Assembly (NCBI GenBank): GCA_026929865.2
Contig: CM049408.1
Coordinates: 3,443,501 to 3,507,500 of the forward strand
Direction of reading: 5' to 3'
From: Hyperoplus lanceolatus
Lineage: Eukaryota; Chordata; Actinopteri; Uranoscopiformes; Ammodytidae
DNA length: 64,000 nt
This document shows, in pieces, positions 23,880 to 34,582 of the stretch. A model generated the notes under the pieces. The model was given only the letters and a program-made list of their open reading frames with translations. It ran no database searches and was not told where the DNA came from. Both the position numbers and the translations under genes were made by a program. The stretch's first letter is position 1. Each line of letters starts with the position of its first letter.

Positions 23880-25227
23880 CAGATCTGTGGCCGCTTGCTG
23901 AAGGCGAGTAACCCCACCTGTGACAATGACTATCGACCTGTGGCCTTAACATCTCTAGTCATGAAAGGCTTTGAGAGGCTAATTTTCACACAACTACAGG
24001 CAGAGGTCAGTAATTACTCTGACCGGCTTCAGTTTGCGTACAAACGTCACAGAGGGGTAGACGACGCCACACTAACACTGCTACACGGAGCTTACACCCA
24101 CCTTGAGAAGCCCAAGTCTTTTCTACAGCTGGTGTTCGTAGACTTTTCAAGTGCTTTTAACACAGTGCAAGCCCATCTAATGGGACAACAGCTCATCCAG
24201 ATGGATGTCAATTCCCACCTCATACTCTGGGTGTTCTCATTCCTGACAGGCAGACACCAGAGAGTGAGAGTTAACGGCCACCTCAGCTCATCCAGAAAGA
24301 TCTCTACAGGTGCTCCACAGGGCTCTGTCATCTCACCAGTTCTCTTCACACTCTACACCAACAACTGCAGAAGCACAAACCCAAACATTACATACATCAA
24401 GTATTCTGACAACACTGTCATCATGGACTCCACCAATTCATCTGATCAGTTACAGTATGAACTGGCCACTTTTTCAGACTGGTGCAGGCGGAACTGCCTT
24501 GATCTCAACATCACCAAAACAAAAGAACTGATAATAGACTTCCGTAAGGCCCCCTCCACCTTCCCCACTCTGACTGTCAACAACCAGCCGATAGAGAGGG
24601 TTGACACATAGGTACCTTGGGACAATAATCGACCACAAACTAAACTTCAAAACAAATACTGATACCATCCACTCCAAATGCCAGCAGCGTCTCTTTTTCC
24701 TTCGGAAACTCCGCAAACTCCAGGTCCATCAATTCGTTCTGACAGCATTCTACAGATGCTTCATTGAATCCATAATCACCTTTAACATCACTTCCTGGTT
24801 TGGAGCACTGTCCAACATCCATAGGAACCCACTCAACAGAATCATCAAACTGAGCAGCAAAATAATTGGACAACAGCAGGAATCACTTACCAGCATTTAC
24901 AACAAAAGGACTAAGCAAAAAGCAACACTAATCACCTTGGATATCACACACACTCTACACAGCCAGTATTGCCTCTTACCCTCAGGCCGCAGATACAGAG
25001 CCCCTACAGTAAGAACAAACCAAGCCCTGTCAAGCTTTGTCCCGGCATCCATTAGACTTTTGAATGGCTAAAACCCTTTTTGAACTGTCTCCTCTATCTA
25101 TTTTTTTTTCTGGACTATTTTTTAACTTTTTTAACATATTTATTACTCCTCCTATATGGAGGTACTACTATTTATTCACTAGGCTAAGCAAAGGTTGTTT
25201 TCATCTGCCGTATGTCGAGTACGGGCT

Positions 25228-25290
25228 GATGCTGTGTGTGTGTGCGCGTGCGTGCGTGCGTGTGTATATTGTATGTATTGTATGTATGTA
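25228..25290. repeat. GT/GC-rich simple repeat in LINE 3' UTR
   Basis: tgtgtgtgtgtgcgcgtgcg followed by gtatgtattgtatg units, within the LINE 3' region. Confidence 0.8.
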
Positions 25291-26234
25291 CTGTTGTACC
25301 CTGATGCTCCTCCACATATGAAGTTCCTAACGGAAGAATAAAGTTCTTTGAATTTGAATTGAAATTGTTTGCTTCGACATATTTTCTTATTTATGTTAGT
25401 TTCAACCAAAAACATTTGTTTTAAATAGTCCTCTAATTGGCAGCCATCGGTGTTAAAGCAGCAATGTGTAAACTGGAATACATTCACTGGATTGTTCCTA
25501 TGGAAATAGGATAGCCTAATTGAGGCGTTTTGGAATATATTTATGTATATATATTTGTCCTGCGGGTGGCCGCGATGTCCCTAAAAGCATACAATCTACC
25601 GCAAAATAAAAGGAGAAGAAGAAGAAGACAAACTGCAATGCACTGTGGGTGATATCCACCTCAGAGTGACCATGGATGTTCACTTGATCACTCAGCCCTC
25701 CGAGGGTCTATATCACGAAGTTCACTTCAGTTTCCAGACAATTGGAACGACACTTAAGATGGCGGCGGGGATTCCCCCGAGGACAAGTGCCTAGGGCAAG
25801 TGAACGAGGGCATGTTGAACGGGTATTGGAACGCAGGGACAGAAGAGGAGGAGGAGAGACTGCCGAGCCGTGAGTCATGACATGAAATATACAAAGAGTT
25901 TGTGGAGTTCACAGACTCATAAAGTTTGAAGCTGCTAAGGTACTGTGCAACAAGGTGGCACAGTCTGCTGACCTGCATCAAGCGAGTCCTGAATCAATGG
26001 AATGCGCTTCAAGCGTATTTCAAGAGTCATGAGGAAGTGGGAAAGCCTGGCATGGTTAAGATGCTGGCAGGGCATTTAGCAAGCAAGAAGACCAAGTTCT
26101 TCTTCCTTTTCCTCTCCCAAGCGTTGAAACCACTGGCTGATTTCAATGTTGCATTTCAGGTGAGTCTATCATAAGAATTGATTATTCAGTTAATCACCAA
26201 CTATTTTGATGTAGTTAATATGTACATGTATTTC

Positions 26235-27211
26235 CATGGCTGTACAGTACGACAGTTTTGATCGCATTTGCTACTGAAATTGATCACGTGCGATGATGAA
26301 TACAAATCCATTCGCACTCGTGCGACAGCCTGCTAATGAGGAGAGGCTGTCTTTGAAACACAGAGGAGCACTGCACAACACTGCTTAGAGGGCTCTACAT
26401 TAACACTGCGGGTAAATGAGTCTTAGACAAGTAAGTTATTGAGTCCACCCTCCACTTTGGCTGGTGAAAGATATGTGTCCTCAGGATCTGTACTCGTGCC
26501 GTGATTCTAGGTATACAAACTTCACCAACGGTAATAACCGGAAGGAGACGGCACATTACCGCAGTTAAGTTAGCGCGTGTATAAACAGAACATTTCCTGT
26601 GCGCCTTCACATTAAAAGCCTGTTACTAGCCAAACGTGAGTTGACTTATATTTTGAAGCTGTTAAGAACAGGAAGTTAGCGCTTTTATCTAGCCTGAAAG
26701 GCAACTCATTCAGCTGCAGCGAGCAGTCAACAGTAGCCTAGTCTATTTATACAAAGTTTTAAATAGGCCACTGAAAAGCTACTCCCAACACATTCACAAC
26801 AACCTATTTAATTTATCCTAAATTGTACCAATATGTATACTTATTTATTTAATAGGCTATGTTTAATGTTTTAAAGTTTGGTTTTAATTAACATAAGGAC
26901 ATTATAATATAATAATAATTCTGAATCAGCAAAAAATTGCAATTCGCTGGTTAATTATTTTTTCTAAATCAGTGCACCCCTATTAATTTTTCCATAACTA
27001 TTACTGCACACACTAGGATATAATATTAATTGAGAATCTCAAATGAGACCAAGATGACATGCTCAAAGGTAATTAGAGCGAAATGCAAGGGTTAAAGTTA
27101 TGCAAGTTTTCGATCATACTTTGTGTGCTACCAAATTTATTTTTGTGCTACTGATTTTTTTTGCTTGCTAGCACCAGTGTTACCACTTAAAAAAATAAGC
27201 GTACAACCCTG
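26235..27211 (+). mobile_element. hAT-like element, copy 2 of the four-copy family
   Basis: Starts CATGGCTGTACAG (one change from the family CAGGGCTGTAC) and ends GTACAACCCTG, flanked by ATTTC on both sides (26230-26234 and 27212-27216). Collinear with 2359-3417, with small deletions. It lies in what would be the intron between exons C and D of the decayed hAT-type gene, so it helped expand that gene. Confidence 0.8.
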
Positions 27212-27479
27212 ATTTCATTCATTTAGACTTTTAGCTCTGAAGTGAATTATTTGGTTACAGCAAAATGTTGGTGTCCAAAACCCCCACACATGCTGTGAGC
27301 CGAGGCATTGTCTGTGTTTTCACACCTACATTGTGCCTGAAGCTAGGCCCTTGTCTTGAGTTCACGCCTAGCCAGCCCAGCAGGATGTGATCCCCTGTCT
27401 CTTCTGCCATTGGTCAAGAAGTCTTTTGCATGTGGATTACGAAACCTCCATGGATCAGCGCATCCATTTTGTAACAAAG

Positions 27480-27935
27480 TCTGCAAATGCCCTTGACATG
27501 GAAGAGGGATGAGCTAGTCTGGGGCTGGAGTGATCTAATTCGGGGTTAATAACGCAGTTCAAATCGCCACCAAAAATTAATCAATGTGTATTTAAAGCTG
27601 GGAGGCTGCTAAGTAATCTGTTTTCAAAGCCAACATCATCAAAGTTAGGAGCATACACGTTAACCAGTAAAACAGGTGTTTGCTGTATGGTACATGTTAC
27701 AATCAAATACCTTCCATTGGGATCTGAGATTGAGCTAGTGTTCTCTTATGGATCAATATAGCCACACCCCGAGCCTTAGAGTTAAAGGTAGAGTGGAAGA
27801 CCTGGTTTACCCAAGATGTGCGCAATCTGACATGATCAGTATTGCGCATATGTGTCTCCTGTATGAAAGCTATATTTGTTTTTAAATGTTTAAGGTGTGA
27901 CAAAACTCTGGATCTTTTAATCGGATGACCCATGC
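27480..27935 (-). pseudogene. L1-type LINE endonuclease fragment
   Basis: On the minus strand: GHPIKRSRVLSHLKHLKTNI, AFIQETHMRN (catalytic Glu in QETH), WVNQVFHSTFNSKARGVAIL, VNVYAPNFDD, a TGA stop, then LIFGGDLNCVINPELDHSS. These are consecutive blocks of an L1/Tx1-type apurinic endonuclease (GGDxN box). The His box and the entire reverse transcriptase are missing. An 11-bp duplication (tgcctttgaca) disturbs the N-terminal frame near 27932-27953. This is an L1-like class, different from the L2/Rex1-like LINE nearby. Confidence 0.8.
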
Positions 27936-27953
27936 CTTTGACATGCCTTTGAC

Positions 27954-28957
27954 ATTATGACAGAAACCTAATAGAGTTTACTGAGTTATTAGACATCATT
28001 AGGGTAAGTGTGTAGACAATGTCCTACAAGATAATACAGTGATATGAATAGACCAAACATAGAAAGATGATAAAAGCACACATTGCATGCAGATGTAAAC
28101 AAGATAGAATAACACCAAGGATAACCCACCCCCTATGTCTTCACCCCCAAACGACGAAGACTGCAGGTTGAATGTAGATTTAAACTTCCGTTGACAGAAA
28201 AAGAAAACACTATCCTCTCTTCATGCAGAGAGGCTCCGAGCGCTCAAACAGAGCACCGTGGGTGCATATAAAACACAAATGAACACCACAATTGAGAAAA
28301 GTCACATATTTTGGCACTGTTTGCCTCCCACATCCAGCCATTAAGCGAGCCCGACGAGAAAGAGAGGAAAAAACAAATAAAATAAAAAGGGGGCATGGAA
28401 CACACAGAGGATCAGTGCTCAGCAGCCAGGCGATGGGCAAAAACCTCAGCAGCCCGCAAAGGACACTTTGAACTGTATGTATATTAGTTTTAAAATAATT
28501 AGGCCTATATAATACAATGAATTGATTAAAACAAAATAAAACAAAACAAAACTCTGGGCGGCTGGATGGGGCCGGACACCAGTGATCGACAAAACAATGT
28601 GTAGTAAACAAGAAAAAATAAAATAAAAATAAAAAATAAAACGACATAGCTCAGCTGGGGAACCCCACCACCGTTCAACATCAAAACAGTGTGGTTAATA
28701 ACAGTATCTTGAGGCCCGTGTGGGGATGGAGTTAGGGTGACCAGAACCCAATTCACCAGATGTGGGACACAGACCACGTTTGTACGTTAAAAAAAACACT
28801 ATCTTTAGATCGCGCGGCAGTTAAGTTACTGTTAAACAAATAGAGCATTAAGGCTACTGCTTCACAACAAAAGCATTTCAGTGGCTTAACAACAGCATTT
28901 CACTGGACAAAATTCAGAATCATGTTAATATCTGATGAATTGATTACGTGTTTGTAG
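27954..28957. other. No gene recognised; possible L1 5' flank
   Basis: A, AAAAT and AAACA-rich, with minus-strand open frames at 28210-28777 that are low-complexity and hydrophobic and show no domain. It may be untranslated L1 sequence upstream of the endonuclease block, but I cannot show this. Confidence 0.4.
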
Positions 28958-29158
28958 GCTGAAGGGGTGATGATTCACAAGGAGATGACCAACCTGGTCA
29001 GAAGGTGGCCTGGAAGATTTGTCCCCGCTCACCTTATCGCTGATGTCCCACTGAAAGACATCCGTTTCAAGGAGGAGCCTCTGTGTTGGAGAGGAAGCAC
29101 AAGCGTTCTTGGAGGACAACATTGATGACCTTTCCTCTTCAGTCCCAGAGCTTTTTAA
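28958..29158 (+). pseudogene. hAT-type gene, exon D
   Basis: Acceptor gtttgtag, then AEGVMIHKEMTNLVRRWPGR, FVPAHLIADVPLKDIRFKEE, a frameshift near 29080-29105, then FLEDNIDDLSSSVPELF and donor AA|GTAAGC. Its position after exon C and before exon E on the same strand and its phase support one gene. Confidence 0.65.
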
Positions 29159-29299
29159 GTAAGCTTTAATGTGTAATTCAAACAAGTAAACCCCATGAAG
29201 AAAAAGCTGAAATCTGTTAACGAAACTTTGTTACTTATATATATTATAACATTGTACTGTAAAACATCCATCTACTGTTTTCCTATGAACCTTGTTTGA

Positions 29300-29620
29300 C
29301 CTCACAAGAGAGGTACTGTGAATGTCCTTGCAGAAAGGGGTAGAGAGACTCCCACATTCCGTTCTCAGATAAGAATATCTGCGCAATTAAAACTCATCTT
29401 GCAAGGAACTCAATGTCCTGGACACACAAACCTAGTTTGGTTCGCATACACCTTTTTCATGCATAAAACCTTGTACATCTGTTCATTTCGTTGTCTCAAT
29501 CATGATGCCACACTTGTGCTTGTGTAGCGTCTAGATCGAACCCTTGCTTTTGCTGTTGCAAGTAAAACCTTCGTCTGCTTTGAAGCCTGCCTTGACTCAG
29601 ATTTCTTTATTGAAACACTT
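29300..29620 (+). mobile_element. LTR-like sequence, unclassified
   Basis: Contains a TATA-like cataaaacc, then gtttcgttgtctcaatc-type leader sequence, agtaaaacc, and an ending gactcagatttctttattga. The arrangement resembles a solo LTR of a retrovirus-like element, but ends and duplication could not be fixed. No genes. Confidence 0.3.
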
Positions 29621-29698
29621 GGGTTGTTTAATATAAGAATTCCTTTAACAAAATCCAATCATACATTGGTTGTAATTGCATCTGTTCATGTGTCATAG

Positions 29699-29820
29699 GG
29701 CAGTGAGAGACTTCTTTGTAGCTGTTGCCACCAAGATGATGTCAGCATTTCCCCTGGACAACATCATGCTCCAGAACCTGACAGCGCTGGACCCAGCGTC
29801 AATGCAACAGTTTGCCTGAA
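29699..29820 (+). pseudogene. hAT-type gene, exon E
   Basis: Acceptor gtgtcatag, then AVRDFFVAVATKMMSAFPLD, NIMLQNLTALDPASMQQFA and a TGA. The expected donor at the 3' end is lost. The minus-strand frame over the same bases is only a shadow. Confidence 0.65.
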
Positions 29821-29944
29821 AATCAGGAATGTTTATCATATACATAATAACAAATACATTCATAATAGCTTGCTGAGGTTTTTTTACAGAAAAATAAATA
29901 TCCAGTTCAGTAGTGTTGAGTTTAAAAAATGTTTGTATTTGCAG

Positions 29945-30250
29945 TGATAGAGCTAGGGAAAGGACTGTCACAGCTCAGCTTGGACATGGCTAGCCTCAGG
30001 GATGAAGTTGTAGAGTACCAGGTGGTTGACAGGGCAGAACTTCCTGAGGAAGCAAGAATTGACAGCTTTTGGGCCATCATGGAAAAGATTCTAGGTTCAG
30101 GAATCTCAGTAAATTGATGAAGGCATTGCTGTGCATTCCGCACAGCAATGTGTCTTCAGAAAGGGTGTTAAGCATGGTCAGAAAAATAGTCACAGAATGA
30201 GGATGGACAACTCCACCCTCTGCTCACTCCTGTCCTGCAAACTACATTTT
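29945..30250 (+). pseudogene. hAT-type gene, exon F with dimerisation region
   Basis: Acceptor tttgtatttgcag, then VIELGKGLSQLSLDMASLRD, YQVVDRAELPEEARIDSFWA and a stop near 30115. It continues through frameshifts as LMKALLCIPHSNVSSERVLS, MVRKIVTE and RMDNSTLCSLLSCKL. The CIPHSNVSSERVLSMVRK stretch is the conserved part of the hAT C-terminal dimerisation domain. This is the 3' end of the gene begun at 19008. At least five independent disabling changes across the exons mean it is a relic. Confidence 0.75.
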
Positions 30251-30398
30251 CCAGGACTGGCCCATACGTTCCCTCAAGAAAGGTGTTACAGGCTGCAAGG
30301 CATTGCACATTCAACTACAATAAGCATAGTTAAGAGATAAAGGAATAATGCACTTACATGTTAACCTACATGTAGTACTTTTAATTTTGTATATTAGA

Positions 30399-30426
30399 AA
30401 CAATGTTTTGCCTGCCGTGTCTTGCC
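30399..30426. mobile_element. Stray end of the TTAA-target element family
   Basis: The reverse complement GGCAAGACACGGCAGGCAAA matches the first 20 bases of the element at 13303 with one change, again next to TTAA (30427-30430). No body or partner end is recognisable. Confidence 0.6.
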
Positions 30427-30430
30427 TTAA

Positions 30431-31157
30431 AGGAAAAATACTAAATGGCCATCCCTTATAAGTCTGTTTAAACTTTAAACCTGTTTCTCTCTGTGGAGGA
30501 GATACAGGCTCTTGTCAATGAGAAAATACAGTATCAGTACTAGGCATCTCTAATCTAACAATCTCATTTTATGTATTAAACAGAAGCTAAGTGAGGTGTT
30601 ATTCAGCCAGAAATTAGGATCTTTTTTCTAATGACATCGATTTGGCATTAGCCAAACACCTCGCCCCCCCGAACCTGTCTGTGAGTGAGCATTATTTAAA
30701 TGATCCCCACATACATTAAGAGGCTTTTAGCTCCCCTTCAATCCACGACAAAGGCAGTGAGCTTCAGGTGAGATTAGATGTGACTGCGTGATAATGGAAG
30801 CAGTAATGCAATGACAGCCAGATTCACACCACACAAAGGTTAGGGCTCAGGGAAATTCTTAATCAGCTCAAAATGTCAGAGAGCTAACCTTGGTTCCAAA
30901 TAAGGGTGTATGCATGCATTAGGACGCAAACCATATCAGCATGCCAATGAGCCCGGAGGAACGGGGGAGGCAAACTCGCCCAAGTTTCTTTGGAAGAGGA
31001 GATGTGTGTCGGAAAAGCATCATCCATCATGGTGACCTTTGCTTTTAATAAATATTTTTTAACCTTACTTAGACAAAATAAATTATTGTCCTCCATTTAA
31101 GGCAATTTAGCTCTTTTCAATTAATTTATGGGATTCATGTCAGGAGCTGGGTTTACA
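30431..31157. other. No gene recognised
   Basis: No supported coding region or element end. Confidence 0.5.
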
Positions 31158-32197
31158 CAGGGCTGTACGCTTATTTTTTAAAGTGGTAGCACTGGTGCTA
31201 GCAAGCAAAAAAATTCAGTAGCACAAAAATAAATTTGGTAGCACACAAAGTATGATCGAAAACTTGCATGACCCTAACCCTTGCATTTAGCTCTAATTAC
31301 CTTTGAGCATGTCATCTTGGTTTTATTTGAGATGCTCAATGAATATGACATCCTAGTGTGCAGTAATAATTGTAGAAAAATTAATAGGGGTGCACTGATT
31401 GCAATTTAGACAAAAGAGTCTAACCTGCCAATGGCAATTTTTTTGCTGATTCAGAATTATTTCCCCCCCATAGAACTATAAAAATAATGTCTATACCTAT
31501 ATATTTTTATAAACATATTATTATATTAGGCTAATAATAACAAACATTTTTAGAACATTTCATTTTTTTAATGAAAACCATACTTTAAAACATTGAACAT
31601 ATAGCCTATTAAAAAAAATAGTAAACATAGTTATACAATTTAGGCCAAGTTAAATAGGTTGTGTCAATCTGTGTTTAAATCATAGATAGTTACTGCTGTT
31701 GACTGCTTTCTTTATAGGTCCATGGTTGACTGCAGGGCTGTGAAGCGCTAACTTCCTGTTCTTACCTGCTTCAAAATAAGAGTCAACTGGCATTTGGCTA
31801 GTAACCGACTTTCATTGTGAAGGCGCACAGAAAATGTTCTGTTTGCACACGCACTAACTTGACTGCGTTAATGTAAAGAGAGCCGTCTCCTTCCTGTTTT
31901 AACCGTTGGTGAAGTTAGACGCCATAATCGCCGCACAAGCACAGATCCCGAGCACACATCTTTCACCAGCCAAAGTGGAGGGTAGACTTAATAACTTACT
32001 CGCCTAAGACTACATTCACCCGCATTTGGAGAGTGTTAATGTAGAGCCCTCTAAGCAGTATTTTTGCATAGCTCCTCTGTGTCTCAAACAGACAACATCT
32101 GCTCATTAGCACTGGTGCGACTGGACTTGTATTCATCATCGCACGTGATCAATTTCAGTAGCAAATGCGATCAAAACTGTCGCACTGTACAGCCTTG
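31158..32197 (-). mobile_element. hAT-like element, copy 3 of the four-copy family (inverted)
   Basis: Begins CAGGGCTGTACGC and ends GTACAGCCTTG, with GTTTACA on both sides (31151-31157 and 32198-32204). Collinear with the reverse complement of 2359-3417. Flanks and termini are best preserved in this copy. No transposase. Confidence 0.82.
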
Positions 32198-32242
32198 GTT
32201 TACATATACACCTTATCTTGAATAATCTAATTTAACTGTTTA

Positions 32243-32306
32243 CATGCATACATTTTAACCTCCAAAAGAATAAAAACTGGTCTGCTAGAAAAAATGTTCA
32301 GTGTTG
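32243..32306. repeat. Copy of the sequence flanking the hAT end at 39923
   Basis: cctccaaaagaataaaaact and cagtgttgtcat are shared with 39862-39922. At 39923 a hAT terminus follows gttgtcat; here unrelated sequence follows, so this copy looks uninterrupted. Confidence 0.65.
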
Positions 32307-32739
32307 TCATGGAGATATGACCTAAACATACAGACTAGAATGTTTTTTTGTACCAGGCCTTAAATAGGTTTAATAATGATGTGAATGAGAAATTGCACTG
32401 TTTTGAAACCTGCCCTTGGTGGCCACTGGGTAAATTAAAATTTGTGTCACTTCCGCATTAGATGCCGGTAGAACTCGCTTGTGTGTTGGAAATTGTTCTA
32501 CTTGGACTACATAGAACAGTATATTGATAAAGATTTGATAAACGATTGCAGATTGCTCTAATGCTATGTCACTGGTTAGAAGTGGGTACCCACTCAACAC
32601 ATCAACTGTGTGAAATGTATGATGGAGAAGCAGATGTACGTCACTGATACAGTGATGAAAAATCAGATCGCTGCAGCAGTGCAGAAGCCTTAAAGGTTAG
32701 GGGTCACTGGTAAGAGACGAAAACACCTTTAAAAGGACT

Positions 32740-32985
32740 TGTGTTTTACTTGTTGTTGCAGAGATGATAGTCTGTCTATTTGCAGATATTAACACACCTG
32801 ATACACCCCCCACACAGATATAAGACTGTGTGAGCATGTACTAACAGCCTGGGGGAGAGCCCCGTTGCTCATTGCTGCTTGATGCTACAATACCCACCTC
32901 TGTAAATGTCCTGTCTGGAATCTTCTAAATAAACCTGAACACTGATGAAAGTCCAGTCTACGCCTCTGTCTATTGTTAAGCCATG
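32740..32985 (+). mobile_element. LTR-like sequence, unclassified
   Basis: Carries an AAATAAACCTGAAC polyadenylation-like segment followed by a short tail ending tctattgttaagcc. This resembles R-U5 of a solo LTR. Boundaries are uncertain and no retroviral genes are present. It lies directly upstream of the piggyBac remnant. Confidence 0.3.
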
Positions 32986-32989
32986 GGGA

Positions 32990-33674
32990 ACAATTCGGCT
33001 ACCACACTACCAACTGACAAAACAATGAAAAAGGACAGAAGAGGTACCTCAACACAAGTTACTACTTAGGATGGAAAGATGTGTGTGGTGAAGTGTAATA
33101 TGACAATAAACCTGTACTGATGATGTCTTCTGTTCATGGCACTGAACCAGAAGACACCTGCCAGAGATGGGACCAAAAACTGAAACAATATGTGACCATC
33201 TCACAACCAAGTATCATCCGTCAATACCACTCCAAGAAGGGTGGAGTTGACCTTGTCGATGGAATGATGAGTTACTATCGCATGCTTGGCCGTATAAACA
33301 TATGGATACTGCTGATGCTAATGCACTTCACGGATCTGGCTTTAGCCAACAGCTGGCTACTGCACCGCAAATACCTCACTTTGTGAGGCACGCCAAAGAA
33401 GAACATAATGCAGTTCCTTGAATTCCTTATGGAAGTGGATATGATCTTCTTGGCTCAGCATGACAATGACAATTCTAACTTGTCAGAGCAAGAAGATGAC
33501 CCAGACGTTTTGGTCCAAGGGAAAAAGCGTCCAGGGAAGGCAGTGCCCCGCAGGAGGGCTAATGCACATCTGCAAGAGGCGGTAAACATGAAGAATGCAG
33601 CGTGCTGCAGAACAAAATACTACTCAGGGAAATCTCGAGTGTGTTGTGTTACATGCAAGGTGTTCCTCTGCTAA
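32990..33674 (+). pseudogene. piggyBac transposase, C-terminal half
   Basis: Reads TLPTDKTMKKDRRGTSTQVT, a stop, then MSSVHGTEPEDTCQRWDQKL, SIIRQYHSKKGGVDLVDGMM, MHFTDLALANSWLLHRKYL, a stop, then a PGBD-like linker. It ends in the cysteine-rich module ACCRTKYYSGKSRVCCVTCK. GGVDLVD carries the third catalytic Asp of the piggyBac DDE domain, and the Cys pairs match the C-terminal zinc-binding domain. The first two Asp blocks are absent. It is the complementary part to the fragment at 18190-18930, but their sequences do not overlap, so one family cannot be assumed. Confidence 0.82.
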
Positions 33675-33689
33675 AGGTATATTACACCC

Positions 33690-33890
33690 TATATTTATGT
33701 CTTCTTTACACTTCAGAATACAATATAATGAACAAAATTATATTTACAAAGGTATATTACATTATTATATATTTATTTACGGCTATTTATGGCTTCTTTA
33801 CACAATAAAATGAACAGATGAACCGACAAGTGTATATACAAAAAGGCATATTACATTAGATATTTATGGCTAATTTACACTTCAGAATAC
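33690..33890. repeat. Loose tandem repeat
   Basis: aaaggtatattacac, cttctttacacttcagaata and related words recur three times at about 70-110 bp spacing between the piggyBac remnant and the Harbinger-type exon. Confidence 0.5.
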
Positions 33891-33934
33891 AATAGAAAAA
33901 TGGAAGTGTGTGGCTGGCTGACAGGATTCATTAG

Positions 33935-34316
33935 TTATGGTTCAGTGAACTGGATGTCCCAAATTCTAGAAGCGGTGGAACAGGAAACCTTGAACCTGAA
34001 AGCCAAATCTTGGAGTGAAAGATTTAGTCTCAATCTAAGTAAAACCAAAATGAGCTGTACAAATTTGGAGAGCACAGTCAAAGGGCTACAGGTGATGTGT
34101 GGCTCAAAAAGTTGAAACACTTGCATCAAAACCTAAGAGATTTGGCAGTCCTGTGTAAAACTTAGTCTTGTCTTGGTTGTTCTGAAAAGCCTCTTTGGTA
34201 AATTGTGTGTCCAGTGCCTTAATTCTGAGGTCGCTCAGCTCCGCTGATGCTTGGTTCATAGCATCTTCCATATTGTCCATGCTAAGGTTTGTCTGACAAT
34301 CTGCATCAAGATAAAC
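33935..34316 (-). pseudogene. Harbinger/DDE_4-type transposase exon with helix-turn-helix
   Basis: Minus-strand acceptor (ctttaccaaatag) is followed by SMDNMEDAMNQASAELSDLR, DKTKFYTGLPNLLGF and, after a frameshift, MQVFQLFEPHITCSPLTVLS, KFVQLILVLLRLRLNLSLQD and LAFRFKVSCSTASRIW. The last block is the helix-turn-helix (HTH_Tnp_4 type) that precedes the DDE_4 nuclease in Harbinger and THAP-linked transposases. The nuclease itself is not seen downstream. Two small upstream exons on the same strand (35627-35704, 35851-35909) share its intron-end motif. Confidence 0.7.
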
Positions 34317-34527
34317 TATTTGGTAAAGGGGATAAGGTTAAAACTTTTAACATAAGAGATAGTTAAGTTTATTTCGGTCAGTTAAACATTTACAATTCAT
34401 TAGTTATATGATGTAAGAATGCAATGTAAAAATAAATTGTGTATTGTGGCAAATATAGGCTATATAATGGCATTTATTTGGTGAATCTTTAGGTTGTGCA
34501 TTCTTGAATACAACTTGATTACAGTCC

Positions 34528-34582
34528 GCGCTGTGTGTGTGTGTGTGTGTGCGTGCGTGCGTGCGTGTGTGCGTGTGTGTGC
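34528..34582. repeat. GT/GC simple repeat
   Basis: Alternating tg with gcgtgcgtgcg interruptions. Open frames across it are artefacts. Confidence 0.9.

Larger units (their letters stand above)
20844..25365 (+). pseudogene. Non-LTR retrotransposon (L2/Rex1-like LINE), degenerate
   Basis: One ORF2-type protein spread over several frames. The endonuclease part (20844-21895) shows ILLANVCSLRNKLDEL, CLTETWLD (catalytic Glu) and LILGDFNSCRL. The SDH box reads ADYNVVHLIP, so the usual His is Tyr. A TGA follows at 21894-21896. A linker and RT N-terminus follow (ending NKAPGPDQ at 22517), then a 1362-bp insert. The RT core is at 23883-24611: [32 protein letters not shown] and YSDNTVIMD (FADD box with second Asp as Asn). 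The C-terminus is at 24601-25071. The tail is AATAAAG with TTTGAATTTGAA at about 25337-25365. A few tens of codons between APGPD and NDYRP also seem missing compared with relatives. Confidence 0.88.
20385..25835. mobile_element. DNA transposon (TGCATTCCAATA termini), invaded by a LINE
   Basis: The left end tgcattccaatagtag and right end cgggtattggaacgca are imperfect inverted repeats. Inside them, cctcgttcatttaccc faces gggcaagtgaacgagg. Its own sequence is roughly 20385-20840 plus 25366-25835. No target duplication is clear and no transposase is seen. It lies inside the LTR-like element and encloses the LINE. Confidence 0.5.
19912..25882 (-). mobile_element. LTR-like element splitting exon C, itself invaded
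   Basis: Plus-strand ends are TGTTATGATAGC and GAGTCATGACA, so both strands read TG...CA, with a 5-bp target duplication TGAAA. Its own sequence is only about 0.5 kb (19912-20384 and 25836-25882); the rest is later insertions. On the minus strand an AATAAA is followed by TTTGGGTCC near the end, as in the complete copy at 35084-35420. A solo LTR of a retrotransposon or endogenous retrovirus is the simplest reading. The lineage is not determined and no internal genes are present. Confidence 0.65.
19895..26159 (+). pseudogene. hAT-type gene, exon C, split by a 5.97-kb nested insertion
   Basis: The exon starts after acceptor caactttag with codons for AKRC, is broken at 19911, and resumes at 25883. 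The remainder (25883-26159) reads EIYKEFVEF, LKLLRYCATRWHSLLTCIKR, ALQAYFKSHEEVGKPG and ALKPLADFNVAFQ, ending at donor CAG|GTGAGT. The CATRW block is a hallmark of hAT-derived proteins. The break is marked by a perfect 5-bp duplication TGAAA (19907-19911 and 25883-25887), and rejoining the two sides keeps the codon phase. An additional in-frame TAA lies just upstream of LKLLRYC. Confidence 0.8.

Noticed and set aside
28210..28777. Minus-strand membrane-like frames (FYFLFLFYFFLF, FILFFLVYYTLF)
   Set aside because: They arise from AAAAT/AAACA-rich simple sequence read in reverse; not a credible gene.
18190..33674. A single piggyBac gene with N-terminal part at 18190-18930 and C-terminal part at 32990-33674
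   Set aside because: The two pieces are 14 kb apart with a different gene in between and no splice signals joining them. They are more simply two separate relics.
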